The notes under the pieces were generated by a model. That model was not told where the DNA came from. It saw only the letters and a list, made by a program, of their open reading frames with translations, and did no database searches. A DNA stretch of 64,000 bases from positions 3,906,001-3,970,000 of the forward strand of contig OY781921.1 of the NCBI GenBank assembly GCA_963677245.1, in the 5' to 3' direction. The position numbers and the translations under genes were made by a program. The stretch is from Saccharicrinis sp963677245 (GTDB lineage Bacteria > Bacteroidota > Bacteroidia > Bacteroidales > Marinilabiliaceae). This document shows positions 25,690 to 34,215 of the stretch, piece by piece (the first letter of the stretch is position 1; every line of letters starts with the position of its first letter).

Positions 25690-27117
25690 ATGGGTAATCC
25701 AAAAGGTTTTATTGAGGTAGAGCGTATTGATAGCGGCTACCGTCCCGTAAATGAGCGTATTGATGATTATGGAGAGGTAGAGCAAACGCTTAACGAAAAA
25801 GATCGAAAACTCCAGGCGTCAAGATGTATGGATTGTGGTATTCCTTTTTGCCACTGGGCTTGTCCTGTAGGAAGTAAAATTCCTGAATGGCAAGATGCCA
25901 TCTATAAAGGAGAGTGGAAATTAGCTAGTGATATCTTACATTCTACAAATAGTTTTCCTGAATTCACAGGTCGTATTTGTCCAAATCCATGTGAAAAATC
26001 ATGTGTATTGGCTATTCATAAAGAAGCGGTAACCATTCGTGAGAATGAGGCTTCAATTGTAGAAAAAGCTTTTGCTGAAGGTTATATTCAGCCTAGAGTG
26101 CCACAAAAACGTACAGGTAAAAAAGTAGCGGTTATTGGTTCGGGACCTGCAGGTATGTCATCAGCTGATTTATTAAATCAGATGGGACATGATGTTACTG
26201 TGTTCGAGAAAGATGAGGCTGTAGGTGGTTTATTGCGTTTTGGTATTCCTGATTTCAAATTAAATAAAAAAGTAATTGATCGTCGTATCGAAATTTTTGA
26301 GCAGGAAGGTATCAAATTTAAAACAAATCAATACGTAGGTTACGATGTAAAAGGTGAAAAAATCCTTCAGGATTTTGACGCTGTTGTGTTAGCTATTGGT
26401 GCTATGCAACCTCGTGATTTACCTGTTGAAGGTCGTGATTTAAAAGGCGTTCATTTTGCCATGGAGTTCCTAACTCAACAAAACAGAGTAAACAGAGGAG
26501 CTAAAGTAACCAACAAAGACCGTATCAGTGCAGAAGGTAAAAATGTATTGGTAATTGGTGGTGGTGATACGGGTTCTGACTGTGTGGGAACATCAAACCG
26601 TCATAAAGCGAAAAGCGTTACACAAATCGAAATATTACCTAAGCCTCCGGTTGACAGAGCTGAAGGTAATCCATGGCCTTACTGGCCAAACGTGCTAAAA
26701 ACATCTACTTCGCACGAAGAAGGATGTGAGCGTATGTGGAGCGTATCAACTAAGCAATTCATCGGTTCTAACGGAACACTTAAAAAAGTGGAATTAGTAG
26801 ATGTAGAGTGGACGAAAGATGAAAAAGGTGCTTGGAAAATGAATGAGGTGGCCGGTTCTGAGCGTATCATAGATGTAGATTTAGTGTTCTTATCTATGGG
26901 ATTTGTTCACGCAGTGCACAAAGGATTGGTTGAAGAGTTAGGTATTGAAACTGATCAAAGAGGTAACCTAAAAGTCAACAATACTTATCAAACAAGCGTT
27001 GATAAAGTATTTGCTGCAGGTGACTCACATAATGGTGCCAGTTTAGTTGTAACAGCTATTCAAAAAGGTCGCGAAGCGGCTGAGAATGTAAACAACTTTT
27101 TAATGGCTGAAAAATAG
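25690..27117 (+). CDS. gltD: Glutamate synthase, small subunit
   Basis: The NAD(P)H- and FAD-binding subunit that passes electrons to GltB. The N-terminus has Cys-rich motifs for two 4Fe-4S clusters (CMDCGIPFCHWACP and CPNPCEKSC). The FAD-binding site is VAVIGSGPAGMSSADLL and the NAD(P)H site is VLVIGGGDTGSDCVG. VFAAGDSHNGASLVVTAI is the late FAD motif. I start at ATG 25690 (MGNPKGFIEVERIDSGYR, 475 residues), the standard N-terminus; a TTG at 25645 would add 15 residues. Confidence 0.96.
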   Translation: MGNPKGFIEVERIDSGYRPVNERIDDYGEVEQTLNEKDRKLQASRCMDCGIPFCHWACPVGSKIPEWQDAIYKGEWKLASDILHSTNSFPEFTGRICPNPCEKSCVLAIHKEAVTIRENEASIVEKAFAEGYIQPRVPQKRTGKKVAVIGSGPAGMSSADLLNQMGHDVTVFEKDEAVGGLLRFGIPDFKLNKKVIDRRIEIFEQEGIKFKTNQYVGYDVKGEKILQDFDAVVLAIGAMQPRDLPVEGRDLKGVHFAMEFLTQQNRVNRGAKVTNKDRISAEGKNVLVIGGGDTGSDCVGTSNRHKAKSVTQIEILPKPPVDRAEGNPWPYWPNVLKTSTSHEEGCERMWSVSTKQFIGSNGTLKKVELVDVEWTKDEKGAWKMNEVAGSERIIDVDLVFLSMGFVHAVHKGLVEELGIETDQRGNLKVNNTYQTSVDKVFAAGDSHNGASLVVTAIQKGREAAENVNNFLMAEK

Positions 27118-27147
27118 AACAGATAGTATAGAGGTATATTATAAATT

Positions 27148-27185
27148 AACAAAGCCACTCCAATTTTGGGGTGGCTTTGTTGTTT
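27148..27185 (+). terminator. Terminator of gltBD
   Basis: A 14-bp stem with one G-T pair (AACAAAGCCACTCC with GGGGTGGCTTTGTT), loop AATTTT, followed by GTTTT. It lies 30 bp after gltD. Its core is nearly the same as the hairpin into which the IS at 28602 inserted. Confidence 0.88.
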
Positions 27186-27337
27186 TATTATATATATGCA
27201 TTGTTTCTCGAAATGACGCTTATGTATATTTATGTTAAAAAAATAATCTTTTCATAAGTTCTTATGTGCAGAATATTAGGTTTATATTATATATATTTGA
27301 TTTGTTTAGTATAGATAATATTTAATAAGCATTAATT

Positions 27338-28516
27338 ATGAAAATAAAATTAACCATTCTTAGCCTTTTAACGTTATTGCCTCAATTAATTATTAGTCAA
27401 ATAAATTTCAAATACTCAGAAAATTTTACAGCAGTATGTGGTTATGAAGGATTTGATATATATGGTTCGCCTGATGAGCCATATGTATATGTTAGTAACG
27501 ATTCAATTCATATATTAGACGCCTTCGAATCTCAATGTTGCCCTAAGTTTGCATTTCAAATTTCAGATATCACAAATGATAGTATTTATGTGACATTAAC
27601 AGATACTGCTTATTTAGCCTGTCCTTGTACTTGTAACTGGGGAGTAACCATGAATATAGGAAAAGCAAGCTCTAAAGAACTCAAAATTAGTTATAAAGGA
27701 AATTGGTATTCGATTGTTCCTGATGATTATAAACCATTTATTGTAGATAGCAAAAAGTATACAAATGTTACCAGTTGTATTTTTGGTCAAGGGACCTTTA
27801 TTACAGAGTTTGTTATGGAGAGAGATGGTGAAGATAGCAATATGGTTGATAATTATTTCTCAAGATCGTATTATCCATATAGAAATTCTGAAGAATACTT
27901 TTATGAAGTAAATGGGAAGGTCTTTTTTGTTGACTATATAAGAAGTATTCTTGTTTATGACTTTATGTTATCGACAGGTGATTCGGTTGAAGTGGGAGAT
28001 CCGGATATACATAGCTATAAGTTAATAGTGGATTCGGTTAAATATCTTGATTATGGAGATAATGAATTACGCAAGACCCTATATTTAGGTATTGAAGGGA
28101 GTTACACCTTCTCTATTTGGGTTGAGGGGATTGGTGATCTTCATGATCCTTTAGGTTACTGGCAGGATATAATTTTGAATGGATGTTCTTCGGCATTTGC
28201 ATGCTGTTCTGTTGATGGGAGGCTATTGTATAGGAGTCCTTATTATCCTGATTGTGGCCTATTCTCATCTGTTGATGCTACATCAGTAAATGATTTTAAA
28301 ATTTCACCAAATCCTGCAGTTGACCGAATATTTGTAGAGGGTAATTTGAATGGCCAAATGAATTATCAGATATTAACCATGGAAGGATTTGTTGAAATGG
28401 AAGGTGCACTTGAGTCGGTAATAAGTTTAAATCTGTGTTCTGGAGTTTATCTTTTTGTATTGAAAGAAAATAATAAGGTGATTAAGACCGAAAAGTTAGT
28501 TGTTGATTGTCATTAA
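27338..28516 (+). CDS. Secreted protein with T9SS type A C-terminal sorting domain
   Basis: A 392-residue protein with a signal peptide (MKIKLTILSLLTLLPQLIIS). The central 300 residues have many Cys (for example FESQCCPKF, YLACPCTCNW, SSAFACCSV) and no family I recognise. From about residue 318, VNDFKISPNPAVDRIFVEG and the closing GVYLFVLKENNKVIKTEKLVV form a Por-type sorting domain, which routes proteins through the type IX system to the surface. The gene is alone, with a -7-like TATATTTG at 27292-27299 but no good -33 box. Its original terminator is interrupted by the IS downstream. Confidence 0.85.
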   Translation: MKIKLTILSLLTLLPQLIISQINFKYSENFTAVCGYEGFDIYGSPDEPYVYVSNDSIHILDAFESQCCPKFAFQISDITNDSIYVTLTDTAYLACPCTCNWGVTMNIGKASSKELKISYKGNWYSIVPDDYKPFIVDSKKYTNVTSCIFGQGTFITEFVMERDGEDSNMVDNYFSRSYYPYRNSEEYFYEVNGKVFFVDYIRSILVYDFMLSTGDSVEVGDPDIHSYKLIVDSVKYLDYGDNELRKTLYLGIEGSYTFSIWVEGIGDLHDPLGYWQDIILNGCSSAFACCSVDGRLLYRSPYYPDCGLFSSVDATSVNDFKISPNPAVDRIFVEGNLNGQMNYQILTMEGFVEMEGALESVISLNLCSGVYLFVLKENNKVIKTEKLVVDCH

Positions 28517-28592
28517 TAAGTATAAAAGATGGGGCGTTTTAATAAGGACTAAATGAACTCTTTTTAAAACAAAAATATGCAACAATACAAAA

Positions 28593-28601
28593 GCCACCCC
28601 A
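28593..28601. repeat. Target-site duplication of the IS, left copy
   Basis: GCCACCCCA directly left of the IS is repeated at 30275-30283 directly right of it. These nine bases are part of the left arm of a terminator stem. Confidence 0.85.
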
Positions 28602-28626
28602 GGCATAGTCGTAAGAAGCATATCGC

Positions 28627-28657
28627 TTTGATATAAAATACATTGTGTCTATATTTA
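28627..28657 (+). promoter_or_regulatory. Candidate transposase promoter in the IS left end
   Basis: TTTG (28627-28630), a 19-bp spacer and TATATTTA (28650-28657) match the Bacteroidota consensus at 11 of 12 scored positions except the final G. Transcription would begin right at the foot of the following hairpin. Confidence 0.5.
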
Positions 28658-28666
28658 GGAAACAAC

Positions 28667-28708
28667 AAACCCCGAAACTGGGCACTTTTGCCCAAAAACG
28701 GGGTTTTT
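28667..28708 (+). terminator. Intrinsic terminator-like hairpin in the transposase leader
   Basis: AAACCCCG (28667-28674) pairs with CGGGGTTT (28699-28706), with an inner GGGCA/TGCCC stem, and T-rich sequence follows. It lies just 14 bp before the transposase GTG start. Transcripts entering from the T9SS-cargo gene would stop here; the element's own transcript would carry it at its extreme 5' end. Confidence 0.8.
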
Positions 28709-28721
28709 CATTTTTCTAATA

Positions 28722-30089
28722 GTGATAAAGTTACAAAGTATTCCACATTTTCAGGCATCCTTGCCACTGTTTTCTATTGAAGATAATTTTAACTTGCTCT
28801 ACGACCAGTTTCTCGACACCGATTTGGGCAAGATTTTTATAGCTATTCCGTGGGAAGAGCTGATACGCTCCTTTAAACTGAATGAAAGCAAGAAAGGCCC
28901 AAACTGTATATTTTCTCCGCAAGGTAAGTTGGCACTGATGGTTCTAAAACATTACGCAGGCTGTTCGGACAAAAAACTGATAGAACAGTTCAACGCCAAT
29001 ATCCATTACCAATTTTTCTGTAGCACAGTACTGGGGCTTGGGCAGCACATCAGTAACTATAAAATTGTGAGCCAGATACGCTGTGAGCTGTCCGGAAAGC
29101 TGAACATCAAGGATGCGCAGGGCGTACTTGCATCCCATTGGCTCCCTCACATGGAGGAGCTCGAACAGATATTGACGGATGCCACCTGTTACGAAAGTTC
29201 GGTTAGATTCCCCACCAACCAGAAACTGTTGTGGGAATCGGTAGATTGGGCATACGGGCAGCTTAAATTGATATGCAAATATAGCGGCATAAAACTACCC
29301 AGAACAAAGTATCTCAAATGGAAAGAGCGGTACTGGAGCTACAGCCGAAAACGCAGAAAACCCTCGAAAGAAAAGAACGCATTAACCCGAGGATTGCTCA
29401 AGCTGCTGCACAAAATTCTTAATGAATTGGATGATATCGAAAAACAAAACAGGATAGAAATGCCCGGCAAATATTGGGACAAGAAACAAATAGTGAGAAA
29501 AGTGTTCCTGCAGCAACAGTACCACTTCGATACCGGCGAAAAAATAAAAGACCGCATAGTGAGCCTTTCGAAAAGTTATATACGTCCCATTGTCAGAGGA
29601 AAGGAAATCAAAAAAGTTGAGTTTGGAGTCAAGCTCAATAAGCTTCAGATTAACGGCATAAGCTTTATCGAACACCTTGATTTCAATGCTTTCAACGAAG
29701 GCACCCGTTTCCAATCCACCGTGTTCTATGCTCAGCTGCTCACCAAAACTAAGACTAGGCTTGCCGGTGCAGATGCCATTTATGCCACCAACAAAAACAG
29801 GAGCTTCGCCACGCAAAACAACATCAGAACCGATTTTGCCAGAAAAGGAAGACCTGGAAAATACGAGTCCGAACGTAAACAAATCGCAAAATTGATCAAG
29901 AAAGAACGGGCCACAAGGTTAGAAGGAAGCTTTGGAAAAGACAAACAACATTATCTCTTAAATCGCGTAGGAGCACGAACCAAGGACAACGAGATACTAT
30001 GGGTCTTTATGGGTATACACACAGGCAACGCTCTGGAAATAGGAAGGCGAATGCATCGCGCCAAACAAAATGCTGCCTGTGCTGCCTGA
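28722..30089 (+). CDS. DDE transposase of the IS
   Basis: A 455-residue transposase read from a GTG codon (MIKLQSIPHF). IPWEELIRSFK starts the DUF772-like N-terminal domain found in IS5/IS1182 transposases. The catalytic acids appear to be Asp in LTDATCYESSVRFPTN, Asp in LAGADAIYATNKN, and Glu in TRLEGSFGKDKQHYLL. A basic region lies between (SYSRKRRKPSKEKN). It looks complete, with no frameshift, so the element may be active. Exact IS family assignment needs comparison with a reference set. Confidence 0.9.
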   Translation: MIKLQSIPHFQASLPLFSIEDNFNLLYDQFLDTDLGKIFIAIPWEELIRSFKLNESKKGPNCIFSPQGKLALMVLKHYAGCSDKKLIEQFNANIHYQFFCSTVLGLGQHISNYKIVSQIRCELSGKLNIKDAQGVLASHWLPHMEELEQILTDATCYESSVRFPTNQKLLWESVDWAYGQLKLICKYSGIKLPRTKYLKWKERYWSYSRKRRKPSKEKNALTRGLLKLLHKILNELDDIEKQNRIEMPGKYWDKKQIVRKVFLQQQYHFDTGEKIKDRIVSLSKSYIRPIVRGKEIKKVEFGVKLNKLQINGISFIEHLDFNAFNEGTRFQSTVFYAQLLTKTKTRLAGADAIYATNKNRSFATQNNIRTDFARKGRPGKYESERKQIAKLIKKERATRLEGSFGKDKQHYLLNRVGARTKDNEILWVFMGIHTGNALEIGRRMHRAKQNAACAA

Positions 30090-30205
30090 TGTTATTTTAA
30101 GATATGTTTGAAATGTTTCCGGCTCCCCAAATGGGAATCGTATGCCCAAAAATGCGCAAAATTAAGGTTTATGGCTTTGAGGAAACCAGTCATATAAGTT
30201 ATGTA

Positions 30206-30236
30206 AACAAAAAGAGTCGGCATTTTAAACACCGAC
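30206..30236 (-). terminator. Minus-strand terminator-like hairpin in the IS right end
   Basis: On the minus strand GTCGG...CCGAC closes a 21-base hairpin with two G-T pairs, followed by TCTTTTTG. It would stop leftward transcription from the DUF6261-like gene from entering the element. Confidence 0.45.
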
Positions 30237-30274
30237 CCTTAATATTTATTGCTTTTTATCTTACTTCTGAATCT

Positions 30275-30283
30275 GCCACCCCA
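30275..30283. repeat. Target-site duplication of the IS, right copy
   Basis: GCCACCCCA, identical to 28593-28601. Confidence 0.85.
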
Positions 30284-30303
30284 ACATTGGAGTGGCTTTT
30301 TTT
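30275..30303 (+). terminator. Remaining terminator hairpin right of the IS
   Basis: GCCACCCCA (also the right target duplication) still pairs with TGGAGTGGC, followed by seven T. The duplication rebuilt the stem, but its A-rich left flank now lies left of the IS. Confidence 0.75.
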
Positions 30304-30324
30304 ATAGCGGAGTGATAAGTTTAC

Positions 30325-31053
30325 TTATTCTGATAATTCTTCTGGCTCCGTTTTTTTGCTTCGTTGTGCCACGGTATTGTTATAGCCATCAATTAGCTCC
30401 TCAAGGTTATTAATCAATGTACTTAGAGCATCCGATGGATTAATGACCTTATAAGCGTTTATAAACTCATCTAAAATTTTGTATTTATTCAAGGCATCTT
30501 TTAGGAGTTCTGCAGTCTTTACCTGATCGTTATAATCTGCTTTTTCTTCTACTCTATTTAAGTATTGTGTATTAAACTGCTCATTGGTATTGGTCAAATG
30601 AGCCACAATATCACTTAAACTTAATAATTCAATAGCTTCTACAGCTTTCTGTTCCTGCAGGTCGTTACAAATGTTTTTTAGTACTGTCGTTTCTGCCTGG
30701 TAGTTCATTCTATAAATACTTTCTCCGTATTTATCTATGGTGCGTAATACCAGGCGGGCAGCCTTGGCTTTGGCCTCATCAAAATGTTCGGTATAAGCAT
30801 CCGAAACTTTACGCATCGTTTTAATATCATTATCGCGTAAGTTATCCAGATCTGATAATGTTAGTGTAAATTCGCTGGACTGTGTCTGCTTAAAGCTGCT
30901 ACTTAAACGTTGGTTAGCCTGGTTTAAATCATTTACCTGGTTTTCGATGTTTAAACTGCCTACATCTGCTTTTAAGCAAATGCTCACCACATCTTCTAAA
31001 AATTGTAGTTGTTCAGTATTTCTGAACTTAGTAAATCTAGGTTTTTGTTCCAT
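30325..31053 (-). CDS. Helical cytoplasmic protein, probable DUF6261 family
   Basis: A 242-residue protein without signal peptide or membrane helix. It is almost wholly alpha-helical by composition, with repeated polar heptad-like stretches (VNDLNQANQRLSSSFKQ; EAKAKAARLVLRTIDKYG; LSTLINNLEELIDGYNNTV). The length, the N-terminal FRNTEQLQFLEDVVSI and the NEQFNTQYLNRVEEK block remind me of DUF6261, a Bacteroidota family of unknown function often found in variable regions. No catalytic motif is visible. It is a single gene facing the IS. Confidence 0.55.
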   Translation of the reverse strand: MEQKPRFTKFRNTEQLQFLEDVVSICLKADVGSLNIENQVNDLNQANQRLSSSFKQTQSSEFTLTLSDLDNLRDNDIKTMRKVSDAYTEHFDEAKAKAARLVLRTIDKYGESIYRMNYQAETTVLKNICNDLQEQKAVEAIELLSLSDIVAHLTNTNEQFNTQYLNRVEEKADYNDQVKTAELLKDALNKYKILDEFINAYKVINPSDALSTLINNLEELIDGYNNTVAQRSKKTEPEELSE

Positions 31054-31276
31054 TCTTTAGTTTTTATAGAACTCAATTGGTTAAAGTAACTACCCTAATC
31101 ATTTGAGTTAAGAGGTTAAAAAAATTGTAACACCCCGCATCGATTTCAGTGCAAGATCAACATAATTAAATACACTGAATGATAATAGAAGCTGTATCTA
31201 ATATAATATTTGTAATCGAAAGAAAAAAGGATATTAAGGAACGTCACATGCTAAAAGGTTGAAGAATTATGCGACA

Positions 31277-31440
31277 AAGCTTCGGCAGCTGCCGAAAACG
31301 CGGAGACTTGTACAGCAAGGTTTCGGCTAATGCCGAAAGTCTCTTGTATTTTGCAGCATAGAATTGGTACGTGCCCAAAACTACCTGCACTTTGCAACAA
31401 GGAATCGGCACGTGCCGAAGGCTTCCTGCAGGCTGCATGG
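31277..31440. repeat. Tandem array of four degenerate 41-bp palindromic units
   Basis: Four units follow each other at a spacing of 40.5-41.5 bp. Each has a palindromic core: TTCGGCAGCTGCCGAA (31281-31296), TTTCGGCTAATGCCGAAA (31321-31338), TTGGTACGTGCCCAA (31364-31378) and TCGGCACGTGCCGA (31405-31418). Each core is followed by a conserved tail of the kind CTTGTAxxxxGCAxCA. The array lies between the DUF6261-like gene and the start of the LytS-type kinase. Spacer uniformity and palindromes argue against CRISPR. Confidence 0.8.
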
Positions 31441-31539
31441 CACTTTTATCAGATCAGGAGGCCACTTCGTCGGAGATTTGTTTCAGTATCCACAGCAATG
31501 GATTTCATTTGCTGTATGAAACCATTAATTTTATCGACC

Positions 31540-33429
31540 ATGAAATATACATTCAAACCATTTTCACTTGTACTACTTTTTTTGATGACTTTGCATCATC
31601 TTGCATTTGCTAATAATTCATCTACACTGCCCGAAGTTCCCTGGCGAGCTATTGCCATGATGGAACGAGATCATCCCGGAGGGCACTGGGAAGGTGATAT
31701 TACCGTTAAGCTAAGGGGGAATTATACTACATTGGATTCTCTGTTGTTGAGCAACTCCATGAAGCTGATGAATGAAATGTGCGAAACTATCCAGCTAAGT
31801 ATGGATACTATTGATAAAGGAAATATTGAAATCTATTTCACCGATTCAATCAATGAAAAAGTCATAAGTAGTGTAATACCAATTGTTAGCCGAGAAGAAC
31901 CGTTTTTTCATTATAATGGTATGAAGAATGATATGAGGCTTATGCAGGTTAGCATCATGATTGATGCCACCACTTTTGAGGATAGCACTCGGCAAAACTA
32001 TATTACCAACATTTTAGCAAGGTGTTTATATTCTAAATATTTAAGTTTTGATTACCAGTATAAAAAAGGAAGAGAGGTAATTGATAAGCCGGTCAGTATT
32101 TTTAATTCTGAATATTGGAGTGGTGATTTTCATTATAAACCAGATTTTAGTGCTGCATTTAGTCCCTTTGATAGCTTGCTTATAAAAACTGTATATGCTG
32201 CTGATTTTAAAACAAAGTTGCCAACAGCCATAAAGGAGTTTGCTCCTGTACCTAGGTGGGTAAAACGGAATGCAAAAATGGTGTTGATTGTACCTCTTGT
32301 ACTGGCTCTTTGTCTGTTTGCGGGATTGATATTTATATTTTATAATAAGCTGGGTAAACGAATTTATAACAAACTACTCAGGTTTAATGTAACAGCTGCC
32401 CTTGTATTGATATTGCTAGGGGTGTTTGGTGTACTTTATTATAGGATTTCAGACTATTTACGTAACCCGAATATTAGTTTTTTTCAATGGTTAGATATTG
32501 CAGCTGCCCTTTTAATTACATTGATTGTTGGTCTTATCGCCGCAAATCTTTTTCGATTGATTGAAATAGCTGTAAACCGATTTGTAAACAATAAATACAT
32601 CAGGGTATTTATTCTATTTCTATCTATTGCCTTTATTCCCAGCGGAGCTATTACCACTATTGTTAATTTCAACTTTAAAAAGGATTTGAACAGTGAAGGT
32701 ATTACTGCTTTAGTAATTATTTTTATTGGATTTGTAGTTATTGGTATAGTGAGAGCATTGGTTGCTTTTTTTATCATGAAGGAGAAAGAAATAAAAGTAG
32801 AGACGGAAGTTAAACTGGCTAACCTGCGCGAGTTGAAAACAAAGGCAGAGTTAAATGCTTTGCATTCGAAAATTAACCCCCACTTTTTGTATAATGCCCT
32901 CAACTCTATTGCCGGACTGGCGAATGTGGATGCCGGAAAAACCGAGCATATGGCTTTGTCGCTTTCTAAGCTGTTTCGATATGCCATCAACAAAGAACAA
33001 TCTGATTGGTCTACCATTGAAGAAGAAATGGAAATGGTAAAGATTTACCTGGATATTGAAAAGGTGCGTTTTGAGGATCGCCTTACGTTTGAAATAGATT
33101 TAGCTGAGGACTTAAAATCAGAACGAATCCCTCGTTTTATCATTCAGCCATTGGTGGAGAATTCCATTAAGCATGCTGTTTCAAAAATGGTAGGACAAGC
33201 CAAAGTAAAAATAGCTATCCATAAAAATGAGCAGGGCTTAATGATTGAAGTGGGTGATAATGGGCCTGATTTTCCTGCAGATTTAGAAACCGGCTTCGGC
33301 TTGCAGAGTGTATACGATAAGCTGGAGATTATGTATCCCCATCGTTTTGAATTACATTTTTTAAATTCGCCCCATAAATGCGTCCTGATTAAACTTTTAT
33401 CCACTCAACAACAAACAGCTGTTGCTTAA
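31540..33429 (+). CDS. LytS-type membrane sensor histidine kinase
   Basis: I start at ATG 31540 (MKYTFKPFSLVLLFLMTLHH), a signal peptide or first helix; the open frame extends 70 codons upstream, but only through the repeat array. A periplasmic domain of about 210 residues with no recognised family follows, then about four transmembrane helices (residues 245-430). The cytoplasmic His_kinase domain has ALHSKINPHFLYNALNSIAG with phospho-acceptor His448, and the ATPase domain has FIIQPLVENSIKHAV and EVGDNGPDFP. It is 12 bp upstream of a LytTR regulator, forming a two-component system. Confidence 0.92.
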   Translation: MKYTFKPFSLVLLFLMTLHHLAFANNSSTLPEVPWRAIAMMERDHPGGHWEGDITVKLRGNYTTLDSLLLSNSMKLMNEMCETIQLSMDTIDKGNIEIYFTDSINEKVISSVIPIVSREEPFFHYNGMKNDMRLMQVSIMIDATTFEDSTRQNYITNILARCLYSKYLSFDYQYKKGREVIDKPVSIFNSEYWSGDFHYKPDFSAAFSPFDSLLIKTVYAADFKTKLPTAIKEFAPVPRWVKRNAKMVLIVPLVLALCLFAGLIFIFYNKLGKRIYNKLLRFNVTAALVLILLGVFGVLYYRISDYLRNPNISFFQWLDIAAALLITLIVGLIAANLFRLIEIAVNRFVNNKYIRVFILFLSIAFIPSGAITTIVNFNFKKDLNSEGITALVIIFIGFVVIGIVRALVAFFIMKEKEIKVETEVKLANLRELKTKAELNALHSKINPHFLYNALNSIAGLANVDAGKTEHMALSLSKLFRYAINKEQSDWSTIEEEMEMVKIYLDIEKVRFEDRLTFEIDLAEDLKSERIPRFIIQPLVENSIKHAVSKMVGQAKVKIAIHKNEQGLMIEVGDNGPDFPADLETGFGLQSVYDKLEIMYPHRFELHFLNSPHKCVLIKLLSTQQQTAVA

Positions 33430-33441
33430 AAATAGTAAGTC

Positions 33442-34206
33442 ATGAATACCTATAAAACCATTATTATTGATGATGAGGCTATCGCACGAGAGCGATTAAA
33501 GCGGCTTCTGAATGATTGTTGCCCGCAGGTTGAGATTGTTGCTGAGGCAAAAAATGGAATAGAAGGGGCGAAGCTGATCAACGAACTCAGGCCTGACCTC
33601 ATATTTTTAGATATTCAAATGCCCGGTAAAACGGGTTTTGAGATGCTGGAAGATTTAACGCATGTACCTCATGTGGTGTTTTGTACAGCCTACGAGGAGT
33701 TTGCTTTAAAGGCCTTTAATACCCTGGCCTTGGATTATCTGGTGAAGCCGGTGGAAGAAGAGCGCTTGCAAATGACCATTCAAAAGCTGGAACGCTTTGC
33801 GCATGCGAGCTCCACTTTTCAAGTGGCCGAATTGCTTCAAATGGTGCGGCAGCAGCCCGAGGCTAAAAAGCTTCAGTCTATTGCCCATAAAATCGGAGAT
33901 CGGGTTATCCTGATTAAAACAGCAGAAATCACCTATTTTATGGCCAAGGAAAAGTATGTGGAGTTTTACACGGGTGATGGTAAGCAATATTTAAGCGAGA
34001 TGACTATAAAGAAGCTGACAGAAAAGCTTCCTGAAAGCTTTTGCCAAATACACCGGGGCATTATCGTTAATCGGGATCGTATTAAAGAATACCGTAAATA
34101 TTTTAGAGGTAAGTATATTCTTGTGTTGGATGATTCGGCAGCTACTAAGCTCGAAACAGGTCGTTCTTATGCCCATATAGTCAAAGAGCATTGGGCTATG
34201 GAATGA
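33442..34206 (+). CDS. LytTR-family response regulator
   Basis: A 254-residue regulator. The receiver domain has IIIDDEAIARERL, the phospho-acceptor Asp57 in LIFLDIQMPG, and the Lys in YLVKPVEEERL. The C-terminal LytTR DNA-binding domain covers about residues 145-250 (KIGDRVILIKTAEITYFMAK; FCQIHRGIIVNRDRIKEYR). It is paired with the upstream LytS-type kinase. Its base composition is somewhat richer in G+C than the kinase gene. Direct targets typically carry paired sites, but none was identified. Confidence 0.95.
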   Translation: MNTYKTIIIDDEAIARERLKRLLNDCCPQVEIVAEAKNGIEGAKLINELRPDLIFLDIQMPGKTGFEMLEDLTHVPHVVFCTAYEEFALKAFNTLALDYLVKPVEEERLQMTIQKLERFAHASSTFQVAELLQMVRQQPEAKKLQSIAHKIGDRVILIKTAEITYFMAKEKYVEFYTGDGKQYLSEMTIKKLTEKLPESFCQIHRGIIVNRDRIKEYRKYFRGKYILVLDDSAATKLETGRSYAHIVKEHWAME

Positions 34207-34215
34207 TGGCTTTTA

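Larger units (their letters stand above)
28602..30274 (+). mobile_element. Complete insertion sequence (IS5/IS1182-type), 1673 bp
   Basis: The element is bounded by a 9-bp direct repeat and contains one transposase gene. The left end GGCATAGTCGTAAGA and the inverted right end GATTCAGAAGTAAGA are imperfect terminal inverted repeats (9 of 15 bases, offset by one base at the right end). Its coding sequence is visibly richer in G+C than its neighbours, a sign of recent arrival. It inserted in the left arm of the terminator of the T9SS-cargo gene. Confidence 0.85.

Noticed and set aside
29382..29882. 166-codon open frame opposite the transposase gene
   Set aside because: It is antisense to a well-conserved transposase, has unnatural composition and no recognisable motif.
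30104..30307. 67-codon frame after the transposase as an IS accessory gene
   Set aside because: It runs out of the IS across the target duplication and terminator, so it cannot be an element gene.
31277..31440. The repeat array as a CRISPR
   Set aside because: Only four units, each palindromic and diverged through the whole unit, no unique spacers, and no cas genes in the window.
31330..31539. Upstream extension of the LytS-type kinase frame
   Set aside because: The added 70 residues are only translated repeat units; a clear signal-like N-terminus begins at 31540.
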